DNA from: Fusarium oxysporum f. sp. lycopersici 4287
Taxonomy: Eukaryota; Ascomycota; Sordariomycetes; Hypocreales; Nectriaceae
Assembly (NCBI RefSeq): GCF_000149955.1
Contig: NC_030986.1
Span: forward strand, 6,446,568 to 6,510,567
Direction of reading: 5' to 3'
DNA: 64,000 nucleotides
Positions 1 through 11,400 of this stretch are shown here, piece by piece. The translations under genes were made by a program, and so were the position numbers. The notes under the pieces are model-generated. The model saw nothing but the letters and a program-made list of their open reading frames with translations. It made no database searches and was not told the origin of the DNA. The first letter of the stretch is position 1; each line of letters starts with the position of its first letter.

Positions 1-2371
1 CCCTGAGCCTCTGCAGCTCCATCGCAGCGTTCAATCCCTTGGCCGCTGCCCGTGCTATGTGCTCTTTGTATTTGAGGCCAGCATCCATAATCATGCCGAG
101 AACCTTGACCTGGGTCTTGGGCCGAACAAGCTGTCCCCTGATTGCAAAAGGCTCTGAGTCGGACTTGTATGCTTTCCGCGTGAAGTGTATGATCGCCGTC
201 TTTTCTGTCTCGAACGTTGCGCCACTTCTTCTCTCCCAGTCTAGAGCTTTCTTAATGATCCCTTTGATCCCATCGCGGTTACTTTCTGCGGTTGGACCTG
301 TCACCCAGGCAGTGAAGTCATCCACAAACGCTATCGCTCCCCCGTAGCAGTCGATGCGCTGCTGTACGAGGTCTGCATTGAAGAAAAGAAACAGGATCGG
401 AGACAGAGGTGAGCCTTGTGGGAGCCCCGCTTGTGGTAGACTTCGCATCTCGGTTGTCTGTCCGTTGATCTGAATAGTCGCTGTGCGATCCGAGCAAAAG
501 GTTTCGATCCAGCGAAGCAGATCCTCTGGTATGCCCCTTGCTCTCAGTCTTTGAATGAGTCTTTCTTTGCACACTCCATTGTAAGCTCCTTTGACGTCAA
601 AGCTCACCAGGCTAAGGATCCATCGACCCCGCCAGGCGGCATAGATCTGCTCTTGCAGCAGCATCAATGCCTGCTCATCGGAACGTTGTTTGCGAGCTCC
701 AAAGTGATTGGTTGGTAGTAATCCGTATGTTTCAACGGCATGCGAGATCCTTTCTGCGACGACCGCCTCTAGTATTTTGCCTAGCGTGGATAGAAGCGAA
801 ATAGGCCTCCATGCCTTCGCGACCGAATAGTTTTCCTTGTTTGGTTTCTTTAGCGGAATGATCTTGGCATGTCTCCATTGATCCGGCAGCACTCCATCTT
901 CCAGCGACGCACGGAAAAGCGAGAAGACTCGGTGCCTGACAGAAGGCCAGATCTGTTTCCAGACTAGAACAGGTAACCCGTCTTCACCAGGTGCTTTCCA
1001 TGACTTCGCCGCGAAAAGCTGTCGCTCTACCTCCTCCATGGTGATGTCCGGCATGGTGATGGCAGATCCGCGCTGGGGTCGATCCCCTTCCTGCTCGATG
1101 TGCTCCGGCAATGGAGGGAAGAACGTGATGAACATCTCCTCGGCCTGTTCGATGTTGTTGGTCGTACATGTGCCGTCGACCCTCGTGAGTTGGGGTACTT
1201 TTCCAAATGCTGTATCGTCTCCAGACTTGAGATACTTTGCTGCCTTCCATATGTTGTCGTTATCGGCTAAAAACTCGTTCCAATGCGTCTTTTTCTGCTG
1301 TCTGATGGCATCATGGTACTGCTTTGCTGCTCCTCTCGCCGTGTCCTCAAGCTCCTCGCATACTCGTCCCGCACGTCTCGATGCTCTGGCACGGTTCCTC
1401 CAGTGTGTGTATATCTGCCGAAGTTGTGTGAGGTCTGAGGTCCACCAACGCTTTGCGTATGGTGACGGCTTAGCTCTGGGTGTTAGCGCGCGGACTGCCT
1501 CCAGCACTACTGTCATAAGCCTGTTAGTCTTCTGCTGTACGGTGCCTTGTTCCGGGATGGACTCTAACGCCTCGGCAATCCGGGCGTTGATCTCCTTCCA
1601 TGGTGCGTTCTTGAGCAAAAGTCGCTCCTGGGCTTGCGGCATCGGAACAGAGACGTCGAATTCCGTCTCGATAGCACGATGATCGGATCCGTGCTCCGTG
1701 CCATGTATCATACACTTGACAGTCGAAGACGCTAGATCTGCCGAAGTAAGGATCAGGTCGACTGTTGTCTCAAAATCTCCACCGCTCCACGTCTTCGTTC
1801 CTCTCGGGAGCAGGCTCATAAGTTCAAATTCATTCATAAGATTGATGATCTGATCCGCTTCGCCTTGCCTCGTCAAGGATATGTCGTCTCCTCCCCATAG
1901 CTGGTCGTGTCGGTTGAAGTCTCCGACAACTACCACGTCCACCAGTCTACCGGCTTGTCCTCTTACGTCTGAGATGACCTGGCGCAAAGCGTTGCAAGTG
2001 CCTTGTAAAGCTTGGGTGTCTCCTCCTGGCACGTAAACCGAAACAACCAGAACCAGCCGCTCAGGGAGTCGCAAGATGGCTGCCGTCATATCCGCTGTCT
2101 CAATCGGTATCTGCTCCGCCTCCACATCCTTGTTTACCCATAACATGCTTCGAATCGGCCACCGGCCCTCTCTCCAAACTGTGGGGACCATCTTAACCCA
2201 TCTGGGGTGCCCCATAGGGACCGTTAGTAGCTTGCTGTCCTTTTGGTGTGCCTGGGGCTCTTGGATCGCTATTGCTGCGTAATCTTGAAGTTGCTTATCG
2301 TTCATGAGGCTCTCGTGTACCGTATCCTGCTTTCTCACATTCAGTTGAATCACCTGCAACGACTTACTCAT
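1..2371 (-). CDS. LINE ORF2, endonuclease plus reverse transcriptase (partial)
   Basis: The frame is open from an ATG at 2371 to the window edge, about 790 residues. The N-terminus is an exonuclease-endonuclease-phosphatase type nuclease: QLNV near the start, IAIQEPQ, then [14 protein letters not shown] and GSDHRAIE, which carry the metal and catalytic residues (E, D, N, D, H). The reverse transcriptase follows, with [24 protein letters not shown] and FVDDF, the last being the polymerase active site with F replacing the usual Y. The nuclease would nick target DNA and the polymerase would copy the RNA there. The protein is missing its C-terminus only because the window ends. The start overlaps the ORF1 stop by 8 nt, which suggests coupled reinitiation. 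Confidence 0.85.
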   Translation of the reverse strand, partial: MSKSLQVIQLNVRKQDTVHESLMNDKQLQDYAAIAIQEPQAHQKDSKLLTVPMGHPRWVKMVPTVWREGRWPIRSMLWVNKDVEAEQIPIETADMTAAILRLPERLVLVVSVYVPGGDTQALQGTCNALRQVISDVRGQAGRLVDVVVVGDFNRHDQLWGGDDISLTRQGEADQIINLMNEFELMSLLPRGTKTWSGGDFETTVDLILTSADLASSTVKCMIHGTEHGSDHRAIETEFDVSVPMPQAQERLLLKNAPWKEINARIAEALESIPEQGTVQQKTNRLMTVVLEAVRALTPRAKPSPYAKRWWTSDLTQLRQIYTHWRNRARASRRAGRVCEELEDTARGAAKQYHDAIRQQKKTHWNEFLADNDNIWKAAKYLKSGDDTAFGKVPQLTRVDGTCTTNNIEQAEEMFITFFPPLPEHIEQEGDRPQRGSAITMPDITMEEVERQLFAAKSWKAPGEDGLPVLVWKQIWPSVRHRVFSLFRASLEDGVLPDQWRHAKIIPLKKPNKENYSVAKAWRPISLLSTLGKILEAVVAERISHAVETYGLLPTNHFGARKQRSDEQALMLLQEQIYAAWRGRWILSLVSFDVKGAYNGVCKERLIQRLRARGIPEDLLRWIETFCSDRTATIQINGQTTEMRSLPQAGLPQGSPLSPILFLFFNADLVQQRIDCYGGAIAFVDDFTAWVTGPTAESNRDGIKGIIKKALDWERRSGATFETEKTAIIHFTRKAYKSDSEPFAIRGQLVRPKTQVKVLGMIMDAGLKYKEHIARAAAKGLNAAMELQRLR

Positions 2372-3620
2372 GCCGCCTGGGGTGAAGTTTCAGGCAATTT
2401 CTACTGAATGACTCATGCGGACCGCTGCAGAGAGCGCACTTGGGTATCTGCGCCCGGCATTCACTGTGATGGTGGCCCACGGTGGCGCACCTTGCACATA
2501 CTCGATTCTTATTGCACGAGAATGCCTTGTGACCGAGCTCTTGGCAATTATAGCATTGTTCCGGTCCAGTGGTCTGCTCAAATACACTCGTATATGCCGA
2601 TTCACCTGCGACGAGAAAGTAGTGTTCCTGCAGTAGTCTCTTGGCATCGCTGCTCTTAGTTAAGTAGACTACCATGGATCCATATGACTTGGGGTTGACC
2701 TTCCGGCTCAGCCAGGCTACCTTGGCAATCTGGACTTCATTCTCCTGGTTTAAGGCTTCTATTGCTCCGGGGATGATGTTAAACTCCTGGTCAAAGACGG
2801 CCATACGATTCATGCTATCAACTTTGATAGGATATAGTTGGTCCCGAAGGACTCTTGCACCTGGAGCTTTCCTGGTTTCGAGGATGGTCTTGATCTTTTG
2901 TATTTCTTCTTCGTTCCTACCTATAATCCTAAGGCGGTTGGCATTCCGACCATCTCTGGTCACTGCGACGCATCGCCAGTAAGGTTGGTCACTCGACTGT
3001 CGCATCTCCTGCTCCACGGTTTTACGAATCATTGTTGGTGTAGCCTCTCTAAGATGGTCTTCAGGAACTCTGGATGTGTCGACTGTGCAGAACACCGGTT
3101 CTGGAGTTGCCGATCGGGCTGCAGACGAAGATTGACTGGACATGCTGGTGGATGTCATCCTGGCTGCGTCTGCATACGATTGAACCGACGACCGTGGTGT
3201 TTCAGTCTTATTCAGCATGTCTAGCTGTAGTCGAGTCTGCTCCAGCTCGCCGCAAACCTGGGTGAGCTGGTCTCGGACTTGCGATAATTCTTGTGCCATC
3301 TGGGCCGTGGCCCTGGCGACTTCCTCGGCCATGCGATCACTGAGCTTGGTGAACTCGAGCTGAAATTCGGCCTTCATCGCTTCGATTTTCTTGTTCAAGT
3401 CCTGCTCTAGTAGTTGCTTCAAGCTCTGGACTGCCTCGACCATGCCACCAGCTGACTTGGGGGCAGCCTGCTTCCGAGCTCGGTTTTGTCCCAAAGCTCC
3501 CTCACTAGTCTCACCTTCCTCCTGCCATTCCATATCTCCATTTTGCTGCTCCATCTCCAATACCTTCGTCGTTCCTGACCCTCTTCCGCTGAGGGCGATG
3601 ATATCCCCCGCCCGAACCAT
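2364..3620 (-). CDS. LINE ORF1, gag-like RNA-binding protein with three zinc knuckles
   Basis: Gag-like protein of the left LINE; such proteins coat the element RNA to form the ribonucleoprotein. From the ATG at 3620 it is about 418 residues; the frame stays open to 4034, but the extra N-terminal part looks like translated leader, and an ATG at 3554 is another candidate start. A region rich in A, E, Q and L with heptad-like spacing (about 3200-3450) predicts a coiled coil. A central RNA-recognition-like part follows. The C-terminus has three Cys knuckles in a row: [28 protein letters not shown] and [15 protein letters not shown]. The stop TAA overlaps the ORF2 start in ATGAGTAA. Function is inferred from family layout; confidence in the LINE assignment is high. 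Confidence 0.82.
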   Translation of the reverse strand: MVRAGDIIALSGRGSGTTKVLEMEQQNGDMEWQEEGETSEGALGQNRARKQAAPKSAGGMVEAVQSLKQLLEQDLNKKIEAMKAEFQLEFTKLSDRMAEEVARATAQMAQELSQVRDQLTQVCGELEQTRLQLDMLNKTETPRSSVQSYADAARMTSTSMSSQSSSAARSATPEPVFCTVDTSRVPEDHLREATPTMIRKTVEQEMRQSSDQPYWRCVAVTRDGRNANRLRIIGRNEEEIQKIKTILETRKAPGARVLRDQLYPIKVDSMNRMAVFDQEFNIIPGAIEALNQENEVQIAKVAWLSRKVNPKSYGSMVVYLTKSSDAKRLLQEHYFLVAGESAYTSVFEQTTGPEQCYNCQELGHKAFSCNKNRVCARCATVGHHHSECRAQIPKCALCSGPHESFSRNCLKLHPRRHE

Positions 3621-4060
3621 CCGGATCGTCTCCCATGACGATGATGACGTCTGATGCGGGGTTCGCAACACCAGACATCCACCAAGGGTCTGAATCTCCG
3701 CCAGGCGGTCCTCAGATCTTATAAAAGTGATAAATAGGATAAGTAGAAGTTCACGACCAGTACAGTACAGTATTGCAGAATCGCGGTATCGAAGTGGCCA
3801 AGGACTGTCAGGCGAGTTGCGCGAGTGGTTATCAGCTTGGGGTTTCCTCCTGTGATAGGGAAAGTTGGAAAGGGGGACATGCCACCAGATCATCCTTATT
3901 ACAGTCATTACAATTAAGTTTTCAGGCGCACCCCCTACAGCATAGAAGACAGGGAACTCAGCTTTTGTATCACAATGATTGGTGGAGTGAGGAGAGTGCA
4001 CGGACCAGGATTTCTTGTATTCGAACCCAGGCACAAGGGGTTGGAAGGCGGCTAATAGGC

Positions 4061-4101
4061 GGACGGGTACCCGTCCTTCTAAAACTGGACGGGTCCCGTC
4101 C
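4061..4101. repeat. Two adjacent perfect palindromes, GGACGGGTACCCGTCC and a shorter variant
   Basis: Positions 4061-4076 are a perfect 16-nt palindrome, GGACGGGTACCCGTCC. Positions 4087-4101 read GGACGGGTCCCGTCC, the same motif lacking the central TA-step base. CGGGTACCCG-type motifs are common in terminal repeats of fungal hAT transposons, so this may be the end of a relic element next to the LINE leader. No partner end was found in the window. Confidence 0.5.
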
Positions 4102-4268
4102 GAGTTACCATATCTGGTATAGCTTACTCCGCTATCGGATTGGAACTATTTCGAGTGGTTTTACTTGAAGTCCATCAACCGCTAATTTTACTCAAAGCAA
4201 ATCGCTGACTTTAACTTGTATAGTCTTGATTTATCCGAGCTATAAGCTCATTATAAACTCTACTAAAG

Positions 4269-4545
4269 TTAGGACTGAACTACAATACAACTCTCCTCCT
4301 GTTCCGTGGCAGCATACAAGGCTTCTTGTTCATCGATATCCCGCTGAGCTATCTTCCACAGCTCGCCCGTACCTCTTCTGCTTGTAAACAGTCGTCCGTT
4401 CTCGGTCTCCTTAGCTACTTGTGCTTCAATTCGATCAGCTTCTGATTTATCCTAGTCTAAGTAAGCCATCATCTCTTCTTTAGTCCATTCTCTCGGACCC
4501 GTCGAGGTTTTGCAGCACCTCCCCATTTGCTTATAATCAAGACAC
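4269..4545 (-). pseudogene. Broken ORF of unknown function beside the Mutator-like element
   Basis: Reading the minus strand from about 4545, a frame runs for about 90 codons and ends with TAA at 4271-4269. It is rich in charged residues and includes PREWTKEEMMAYLD, then DKSEADRIEAQVAKE, WKIAQRDIDEQEALY and a C-terminal EEESCIVVQS-like end (EQEESCIVVQS). One in-frame TAG sits at 4454-4452, in a context (D-stop-D) where Trp is likely, so TGG to TAG. I recognise the style from second ORFs next to fungal transposases but cannot name the family. It lies just downstream of the Mutator-like transposase on the same strand and probably belonged to that element or its host element. Confidence 0.4.
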
Positions 4546-4640
4546 CAGCTGTAGCTTGCTTTTGAGTATCCCAAAGGTAAGCCCATTGTCTTTCGATACT
4601 GGCGATTACCTAGCCAGGCTCCTGGGGGTTGAGCCTTATA

Positions 4641-6403
4641 CTAATCCTCTCTAGACTTGACGTATCTCTGATGGATGGCTCGTGGATCATCATGCCTCAG
4701 ATTTGTAGTTGGGCTCGAAGCTAGATCTCTCGAATTTAACTGTGGTGATACCTGCGGTCTACACGTCGATGGCGTAGGTGATGGGTGGCGAGGTTCTGGA
4801 GTCGTTATGTATCGGTCCACCTGCTCTGTTTCGATGGTCAACTGGGATGGCAGATCTTGACAATTTGATTCATTCTCAAATTCGAAAGTTTCCAAAGTTG
4901 TGATTGGTTGCCACTGTATTTCGCCGAGCGTTCTCATCACTGGTGGCCTTGGTTCCTCAGGGGTCGTAAAGGGTATCTACCCAAAGGTTTTCGAACACAC
5001 CTGCGGCTGGTCTGAAGATATAACGGGCAATGCTCTTAGTTCCGAGTATCGTAGTGGGCACTCCTTTGAGTTCCTTGCGTGACCTAGTATATGACATTTG
5101 CTGCATAAAGGAGGGTTTCGTATCGGCCTCGCCTTCTCAATGACTTCAAAGCCGCCAAGTTCTCTTCTCACACTAGATAACGGCAAAGACGAATTCGTAG
5201 TCACTGGATCGACTCGCTGGCGGGGTTCTAAGAGGGGCCTTCGATTATCTTCCCGAGTCAAGTGCCAATGCAGATGAAAATCTTCGAGTTGTAGAGTCTG
5301 GTCTTGAGCTAATAAACCCTCCAGCTTGTGAGCGCAGGGCAGCCCTTGTGATCGTGAGAAAGAACCAGTACAGGCCGACAAAGGAGTAGAGCCTTAATGA
5401 AATAGAAGCTTTCGTTGCTGCTCAACCTTTCGCAAAGCTTCATGAGACACCCAACCACGTACTGCACCATAGAGAATACTGGAGAGTTCGATAGGTGTCC
5501 TGATCTTCTGCTTGGCTTGGTTCGACTTCAACTCCGCCAGTTGATTGAGTAGTGCATGCTTGATCGATCGCCAAGCTTCGAACAAGTCCAATGTAGATAC
5601 TTTGAGGTGGCTCTTAAGCAGCCAGTGTATGCCTTCCACCCTTGAAGTAACGACGTTGTCAAAGTGGGGATGTTGATTGACCCACGCCTTCACCAGCTTC
5701 TCTTTGTATTGATCAAGCCAGTTTGTCTTGATATATTCGACTTCTTCGATACAATCCGCGATGTATTTCTTCTCAAACTCGGACAAACGTTCGTGGAAAG
5801 TTTGTTCATTTGGTGACTTGATGATCGAATGCCAGTGGCCGTAAAACTCATTCCAAGCCTCGATTCCCGGGTTTTCCCCTTGAGTCTGGCGCGTAAATCT
5901 CGGCTGGCAGTAGCGAAGAACTGCCTTGTTAGCATGCCAGAGACATAGCAGCGGCCTTGACGATGGGAAGCAAGTATCGACAGCATTCATACATGCTAGG
6001 CAGCGATCAATCAAGATGACAGAGGGGTGCCTAATCCTGTGGTTTTCGCACAACGATCGGAATCGATCTAACGCCCAAAAATAGTCTTCACATTCCCCAC
6101 TCCGGAAAGTGAACGCAACACAGAACGAACGTTGACAAGAGTCGACACCGATCAAGTCCAAAAGTGGCATGCCGTATTTGTTGGTTTTATATGTACAGTC
6201 TAAGATTAAGACATCCGGATATGTCTGTAGATATGCTACTGAATCGGGATGCGCAAATAGAACAGCTTTGACTCGACCGTCTGGACCGGTTTGAAATTGA
6301 CTCCAAAATCCTTCTCTAAACAGCTGATCAGCAAGCGCGTTAATGCTGCTTAGTCCTTGACGCACTTCTCGTCTAGCATCTGCAATACGATTGTAATATG
6401 TCC
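4641..6403 (-). pseudogene. Mutator-like (MULE, Hop-type) transposase, 5'-truncated, two internal stops
   Basis: A single frame on the minus strand holds a MULE transposase. The DDE core lies at 6320-5900: LILDCTYKTNKYGMPLL carries the first Asp, followed by a CEDYFWALDRF segment and the LLCLWHANKAVLR block with the C/H signature. Further on, CTGSF...GLPCAHKL is the SWIM zinc finger (CxCxnCxH type) and CSKCHILGHARNSKECP is a knuckle near the C-terminus. The frame is broken by TAA at 5396-5394, inside the start of the SWIM region, and by TAG at 4979-4977; both fit a CAA/CAG/TGG change by C-to-T. After the second stop it continues in frame to 4641. The N-terminal DNA-binding part is missing: coding ends abruptly near 6403 where an LTR-like sequence begins. 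It cannot make active transposase as it stands. Confidence 0.75.
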
Positions 6404-6654
6404 TGTTGTGTTGCTATCGTGTCGGTGTTCTGCCGCATGTCAGGGCTGCCGTCAGATCAGATTAACAATCAGATATATCAATCAGTTCAATCAATTCAGA
6501 TCAAATACGGTATCCTAACAGATCAATCAATTCAGACACAAGCATCTGTGCATCTGATATATCTGATATCCTTATAAAGGAAGATGACTACCCTAGAACC
6601 GTCGGATCATCCATATTTTCCGGTCCTCACAGTAAGTAAGGTTGGAAATCGATC
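6404..6654 (+). repeat. Putative LTR fragment inserted in the MULE transposase
   Basis: The MULE frame stops making sense at 6403, where TGTTGTGTTG starts. The following 228 bases up to CTCACA at 6631 contain a TATAAA-type box (TTATAAAGG near 6573) and no coding frame, and have TG...CA ends, as a solo LTR would. The far flank has been replaced by the 5' end of LINE copy A at 6655. The inverted terminal match is poor (TGTTGTG against TGTGAGG), so this is a guess from structure. A search of the genome for a second copy would settle it. Confidence 0.35.
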
Positions 6655-6777
6655 CCTTTGTCATCGCACTTTCTTGGCATACAAGTGTTAAGAAAGTAGC
6701 CCTGTCTACACCTAAATCCTTAACAAGTGCACAACAAACATTCCAATCTGCGCTTTGCGCAGTCGCAAGCCGCAGTG

Positions 6778-8418
6778 ATGGCTTCGTCTACGACGATCCC
6801 GTCTGCTGCCCCAGATCCCTTTGATCTGGGAATCCACACTCCCGTCAACCTGAATCGGGGAGCCCGTGCAGCCCTCTTGCAGAACAGTCCGGCAGCCGTC
6901 AACGGCACCATTGGTGTTTCAACCGGTTCCGGCCGGATGGCCCAGACACCATCCTCACCACTTAACCCCGCCACCACCGCTGCAGCTACGGAAGGAGCTG
7001 AGCGTGCCAGTCCCGTATCCACCTTTGAACAACGACCAATCTCTATCGTTGAATCAGCCAACGATCTCGCGCGAGAACACGCGGAAGAGTACAACACCAA
7101 GCTGATGGTGTTCCGGGCCTTCTGTACCAAGTTTGAAGAAGCGGCCCAGCAATTCGTCACCGGACCACAACGACGCTTCGCTCAGCAATTTGCCAATGAT
7201 TTCCTCGGTTTTTGGAAACGAGAGCTCTCCTGCTCCGGACCTGTGACCCCCAAGCCTACATACAGCAGCGTGGCCGCTGCCGCGCCTCCCACTGACCATG
7301 ACCGTCTGACCTACAGACAACAACAACAACATAAAGGCCGACAAACAGATCCACCTCATCGCCAAGGGCAACAGACGACCATCGCCCCACCCCGACAAGA
7401 CCTCCGCGTCTTTATCCGTCTAGAAGCCGGAGCTCCGGCCAGGGCCCACAGTAGCTATGCCATCCGGACTCTGATCCGGGAGAAGCTCGGCGCTGTCTCA
7501 GACAAGATCCGGCAGGTGTTCCAGGTCAGATCGGGATGGGCCGTTCTGGCTGCCGACTCGGCAACACGCGACTTTCTGGTAGAAAAGCAAGCTGAGTGGG
7601 CCGCTGAACTGGGAGCTACAGCAGTAGAAACGAACAAGGAATGGTTCACCTATGTGGTCTCAGACGTTCCTACAAGACTAACTGACTTTTACGGAAATGA
7701 GGTGGATAGTGACAGCGTCGTCAGCGACGAGATAGAAATCCAGACTGGGCTCAAGCCTATTGACGTACGTACCGGAAGACAATTCTCGGATAACCCCTTG
7801 ACCAAGGCCCTACTTGTGTCCTTTCTGAAGCCCACAAAAAGATTCTGGTCCCTTTTCGGCAGTAGCGCAGCTAGACTTGTTGACAAAACCGACCGACCTA
7901 GACAATGTGAGAAGTGCTGGGGCCACCATTTTGCCCGCAACTGTCACAGACAGCCAGTTTGCCGACGCTGTGGTGAGACCGGCCACCTCGTAGACGATTG
8001 CATCGCACCAGAACAGTGCGTCAACTGCTTAGGCCCCCACCAGGCCAACTTTCGTAGGTGCCCAGCTCGGCCAAAGACAGTGCACGGCGTGCTCCGCCGA
8101 CTCACTAAAGAGCAACGAAAGCATGTCAGGACCGTAGGTGCTGAGACATACCGACAACGACACCAAGAACCACAGTCGGGATCGCATCAGGAAGCCCGGC
8201 AGGGCATGGCTGAGCGACAAAACGAGGATGTCACATCACAAGAACGACCGAACGCTCGTGCTCCAAGCCCAGCTGTATCAGGAGCACCCTCGTGCATCAT
8301 GGTGGCCACGACCCCTCATGCTGGCTATGAAGCAGAGGAAGAACCCGAACAGCCCAGACCAGGCTCACCGCGAAAGCGCCGAATAGTTCTCATTAATCGC
8401 TCGCATGGCCAGGAATAG
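6778..8418 (+). CDS. LINE copy A ORF1, gag-like zinc-knuckle protein
   Basis: About 546 residues from the ATG at 6778; the frame is open further upstream, but without an ATG. The N-terminal third is Ala/Pro/Thr-rich, then comes a charged helical part and a stretch with QQQQHKGRQTDPPHRQ. The core (RVFIRLEAG...ALLVSFLKPTKRFWSLFGS) resembles the conserved middle of fungal LINE ORF1 proteins. Three zinc knuckles follow: CEKCWGHHFARNC, CRRCGETGHLVDDC and CVNCLGPHQANFRRC. It would bind element RNA. It is intact, although its ORF2 is broken. It overlaps the ORF2 start by 14 nt (ATGGCCAGGAATAG). Close homologue of copy B ORF1 at 43448. Confidence 0.85.
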   Translation: MASSTTIPSAAPDPFDLGIHTPVNLNRGARAALLQNSPAAVNGTIGVSTGSGRMAQTPSSPLNPATTAAATEGAERASPVSTFEQRPISIVESANDLAREHAEEYNTKLMVFRAFCTKFEEAAQQFVTGPQRRFAQQFANDFLGFWKRELSCSGPVTPKPTYSSVAAAAPPTDHDRLTYRQQQQHKGRQTDPPHRQGQQTTIAPPRQDLRVFIRLEAGAPARAHSSYAIRTLIREKLGAVSDKIRQVFQVRSGWAVLAADSATRDFLVEKQAEWAAELGATAVETNKEWFTYVVSDVPTRLTDFYGNEVDSDSVVSDEIEIQTGLKPIDVRTGRQFSDNPLTKALLVSFLKPTKRFWSLFGSSAARLVDKTDRPRQCEKCWGHHFARNCHRQPVCRRCGETGHLVDDCIAPEQCVNCLGPHQANFRRCPARPKTVHGVLRRLTKEQRKHVRTVGAETYRQRHQEPQSGSHQEARQGMAERQNEDVTSQERPNARAPSPAVSGAPSCIMVATTPHAGYEAEEEPEQPRPGSPRKRRIVLINRSHGQE

Positions 8419-11400
8419 ATATTCTCAAACACGAAAGAACGACAGGAAGCCGCTCAGGATCTTCCAGGCCAACGTCGGCAAGATCCCTCCGGCCCACGAC
8501 TGCGCTCTGGCGCTGGCCGACTCGGAACAATATGACGTTGTGCTCTTGCAAGAGCCGTGGACGGCTCACACAGAGACCCGCACTTTAACTAAGACTCACC
8601 CTGCATATGACACATTTACGCCGGTCGACATGTGGAACAGCAACGACACTCGGCCTAGAGTGATGACATATGTCCGACGAGACTCAAGACTTCTTGCTGA
8701 CCAGATTCGGCCTTTTCAGACTCGTGATATCCTTTGGCTCACAATCAACGACCTGACGATCGTCAACTTCTATCGTCAGAACGACGAGAGGGACGCCCTA
8801 GACACACTATTTCAATGGTCTGTCCCGGAACGTTGCCTCGTTGCTGGCGATTTCAATGCCAGACATCGTAGCTGGCAAACAGGCCAAACTACGAACCGGG
8901 GCCAAGAGATAGCAGGATGGAGGTCTGAGAATGACCTCAGCCTTCTCAACACTTTAGACATCCCAACAAACCCGTACGGCAACACAATCGATCTTGCCTT
9001 TACTAACCTACCACTTGCTGAAGCTATCGTCGAGGACCATCTCGCCACCAGCTCTGACCACTTCACGCTCAGCCTGACTTTCCCAGACGTCAGATCGACT
9101 CCGGTGCAGCCAGGCAAGATTCGAGTGACGACGGAAGACGAGCTTAAACGATTCGTCGAGATCGTAGAGCTTGGCGCTACAGGAATACCCCTGACAGATT
9201 CGACCCCCGAGGAGCTGGACGAGCTTGCCTCTTCACTTGTGAGTCTACTAACAACAGCAGCAAAAGCGTCTGGGAGGCCCGCACGGAAAGGCGGACGTCC
9301 GGCTCCCTGGTGGACGGAGGAGTGCGCCGACGCCGCGGCTGCTTTTCGAGCCATCAGAAGAAGCTACCTGCTCGGCTTCAACCAGGATGTTCAGATCGCC
9401 AAAAGAGGCTTTCATCGTGTGGTCCGTCGGGCCAAGAGGCGCTATTGGCGTAACCTCATCGATGGCTTCTCCAGCAGTAGCGATGTTTTCAAAGCTGTCC
9501 GGTGGCTAAAGTCCCCAGGAGCCTTCCAGCCGCCACCTCTACAGGTCGATAACGTCGTGTATGAAAGCCAGATGGATAAAGCCAACGCACTCCGACAGGC
9601 CACGCTTGAACGAAGAACTGCGGAGGACGACATCGCAAACGCATGGACGCCAGTATTCCCACCTAGATCGATCCCATTCTCTCCCGAAATCTCTCTGGAG
9701 GAGGCGCAATATACGACTTGTCACACAGGCAATACATCCCCAGGGTCAGACAACATCACAGTCAAACTTCTTGAAGCAGTATGGCATACCATCGGTACAC
9801 ACGTCCGTCGTCTCTTCGAAAGATGCCTTACCATAGGCCATCATCCAAAACCATTCAAGGAGGCGGAGGTGGTCATGATCGCGAAACCGGGACGGAGAGA
9901 CCTTACCGAACCACGAGCATGGCGACCCATCTCACTGCTCTCCTGTCTTGGTAAGGGACTAGAACGACTGATCGCGCGCCGCCTAGCATGGGCAGCCGTT
10001 CACTACAGCGTCCTTCATTCGCAGCAAGCTGGGGCGCTCCCTAAGAGGTCGGCAACAGACTTTGGTAACTGCTCTGGTCCATGATATTGAAGAAGCGTTT
10101 GCACGCAAGAAGGTGGCGACTATAGTCACAATGGACGTCCAAGGTGCTTTCGACACCGTCATGCGCAACAGGCTCATCCTGCGTCTTCGTGAGCAAGGCT
10201 GGCCTAATCATCTGGCTCGCTGGGCCGGCTCCTTCATGGGCGGCCGGTCGGCGCGTGTCAGGTACCAAGACACAGTCACGCTCTCTTCTCCCCTTCAGTG
10301 CGGCCTCCCTCAAGGGTCGCCGGTATCGCCAATCCTCTTTCTGCTCTACACTGAGCCAATCTATCGATTAGGGAACCCTCAGGGTCGCTTCGGCTATGCA
10401 GACGACACGGCCATCCTGTCCGTAGGCGACACAGTAGACGAGACTTCTGCCATGGCATCTAGATCCATCGCCGAGATGGTGCGATGGGGCGCGGAGAATG
10501 GCGTGTCCTTCGACACGAAGAAGACCGAAGTCATGCATTTCTCCCGCAGCAAACTCAGGACTGCGCCGGCAGTACGCCACGGCGATGTCGAGAAATACCC
10601 TGAACCAGCTCTACGCTGGCTTGGTATCTGGTTGGATAGCAGACTATCGTTCCGAGTTCATGTCGAGAAGTGGGCGGCTAAAGCGAAGGCAGTGGCCTAC
10701 CATCTACGGGGCCTCACTAATACGATACACGGCCCTCGGCTGAGCGCCGTTCGAAGTGCCGTCAGAGCATGTGTTGAACCAGTGCTGCTTCACGGCTCCG
10801 AGGCGTGGTACCCGGGCAGGACCAGGCCACGGTGGAACCAGCCCACGAAGGACCTACTATCCAGTAATCAGCACCTCGTACAAATAATGACCAAAGCTAT
10901 GAACCAGGCGATGAGAGCTATACTACCTGTCTGGAAGATAACACTTACTGCCATCCTACAAAGAGAAAGCGGTATACCACCAGTCGACCAACTGCTCGAA
11001 GTAAAGCGACTTAGATTCTCCGCACGACTTAAATCGTTAGATAAAGCTTACCCTCTGGCAGGCCGAACGCGCCTGCCACGCCGGCCACACCAACCTACTT
11101 ACCATGACCTCATCAAGCGAAGATATCAGATATAGATAGAAAACGCCTTTAGGACACGTCTTCGACGCACAGACGAACTCTTGGCATCCTATACGCGGCC
11201 TAAACTTATCTATAAAGAACAGATACCTCTGCTCTAGATAGCATCGAAAGAGAAATCGGCCTTCGCCTTTATCCGCTGGGTCGAGTCTCTCGACTCGCTC
11301 ACCTTAGTTGTTTACTCCGATGGTTCTCTGTCCTCAGAAGGGGTGGCCAGCTACGGCTTTACCATTCGCCAAAACAATATCATAGTCTTTGACGGATCAG

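Larger units (their letters stand above)
1..3620 (-). mobile_element. Non-LTR retrotransposon (LINE, Tad/I-like), partial, runs off left edge
   Basis: Two overlapping reading frames on the minus strand give the standard LINE layout: a gag-like ORF1 with three zinc knuckles, then ORF2 with an endonuclease and a reverse transcriptase. The element is cut by the left window edge inside the reverse transcriptase region, so the RNase H region (if any) and the 3' tail are not visible. Neither frame has a stop in the visible part, unlike the LINE copy at 6.7-12.7 kb, so it may be young. It belongs to a different subfamily from that copy, because its polymerase box reads FVDD rather than YADD. The exact 5' end is not visible; I placed it at the likely ORF1 start. 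Confidence 0.85.

Noticed and set aside
1038..1682. Long plus-strand open frame of 214 codons
   Set aside because: It lies opposite LINE ORF2, which has clear endonuclease and polymerase motifs on the minus strand; the plus frame shows no family motif.
4014..4030. tRNA B-box-like sequence GGGTTCGAATAC on the minus strand
   Set aside because: No A box, no cloverleaf and no acceptor stem around it; treated as chance.
2364..4034. LINE ORF1 starting at 4034
   Set aside because: Residues before about 3620 have no gag-like pattern and read like translated leader; I used the ATG at 3620.
9983..10313. Minus-strand open frames inside LINE copy A
   Set aside because: Antisense shadows of the reverse transcriptase; the same happens in copy B.
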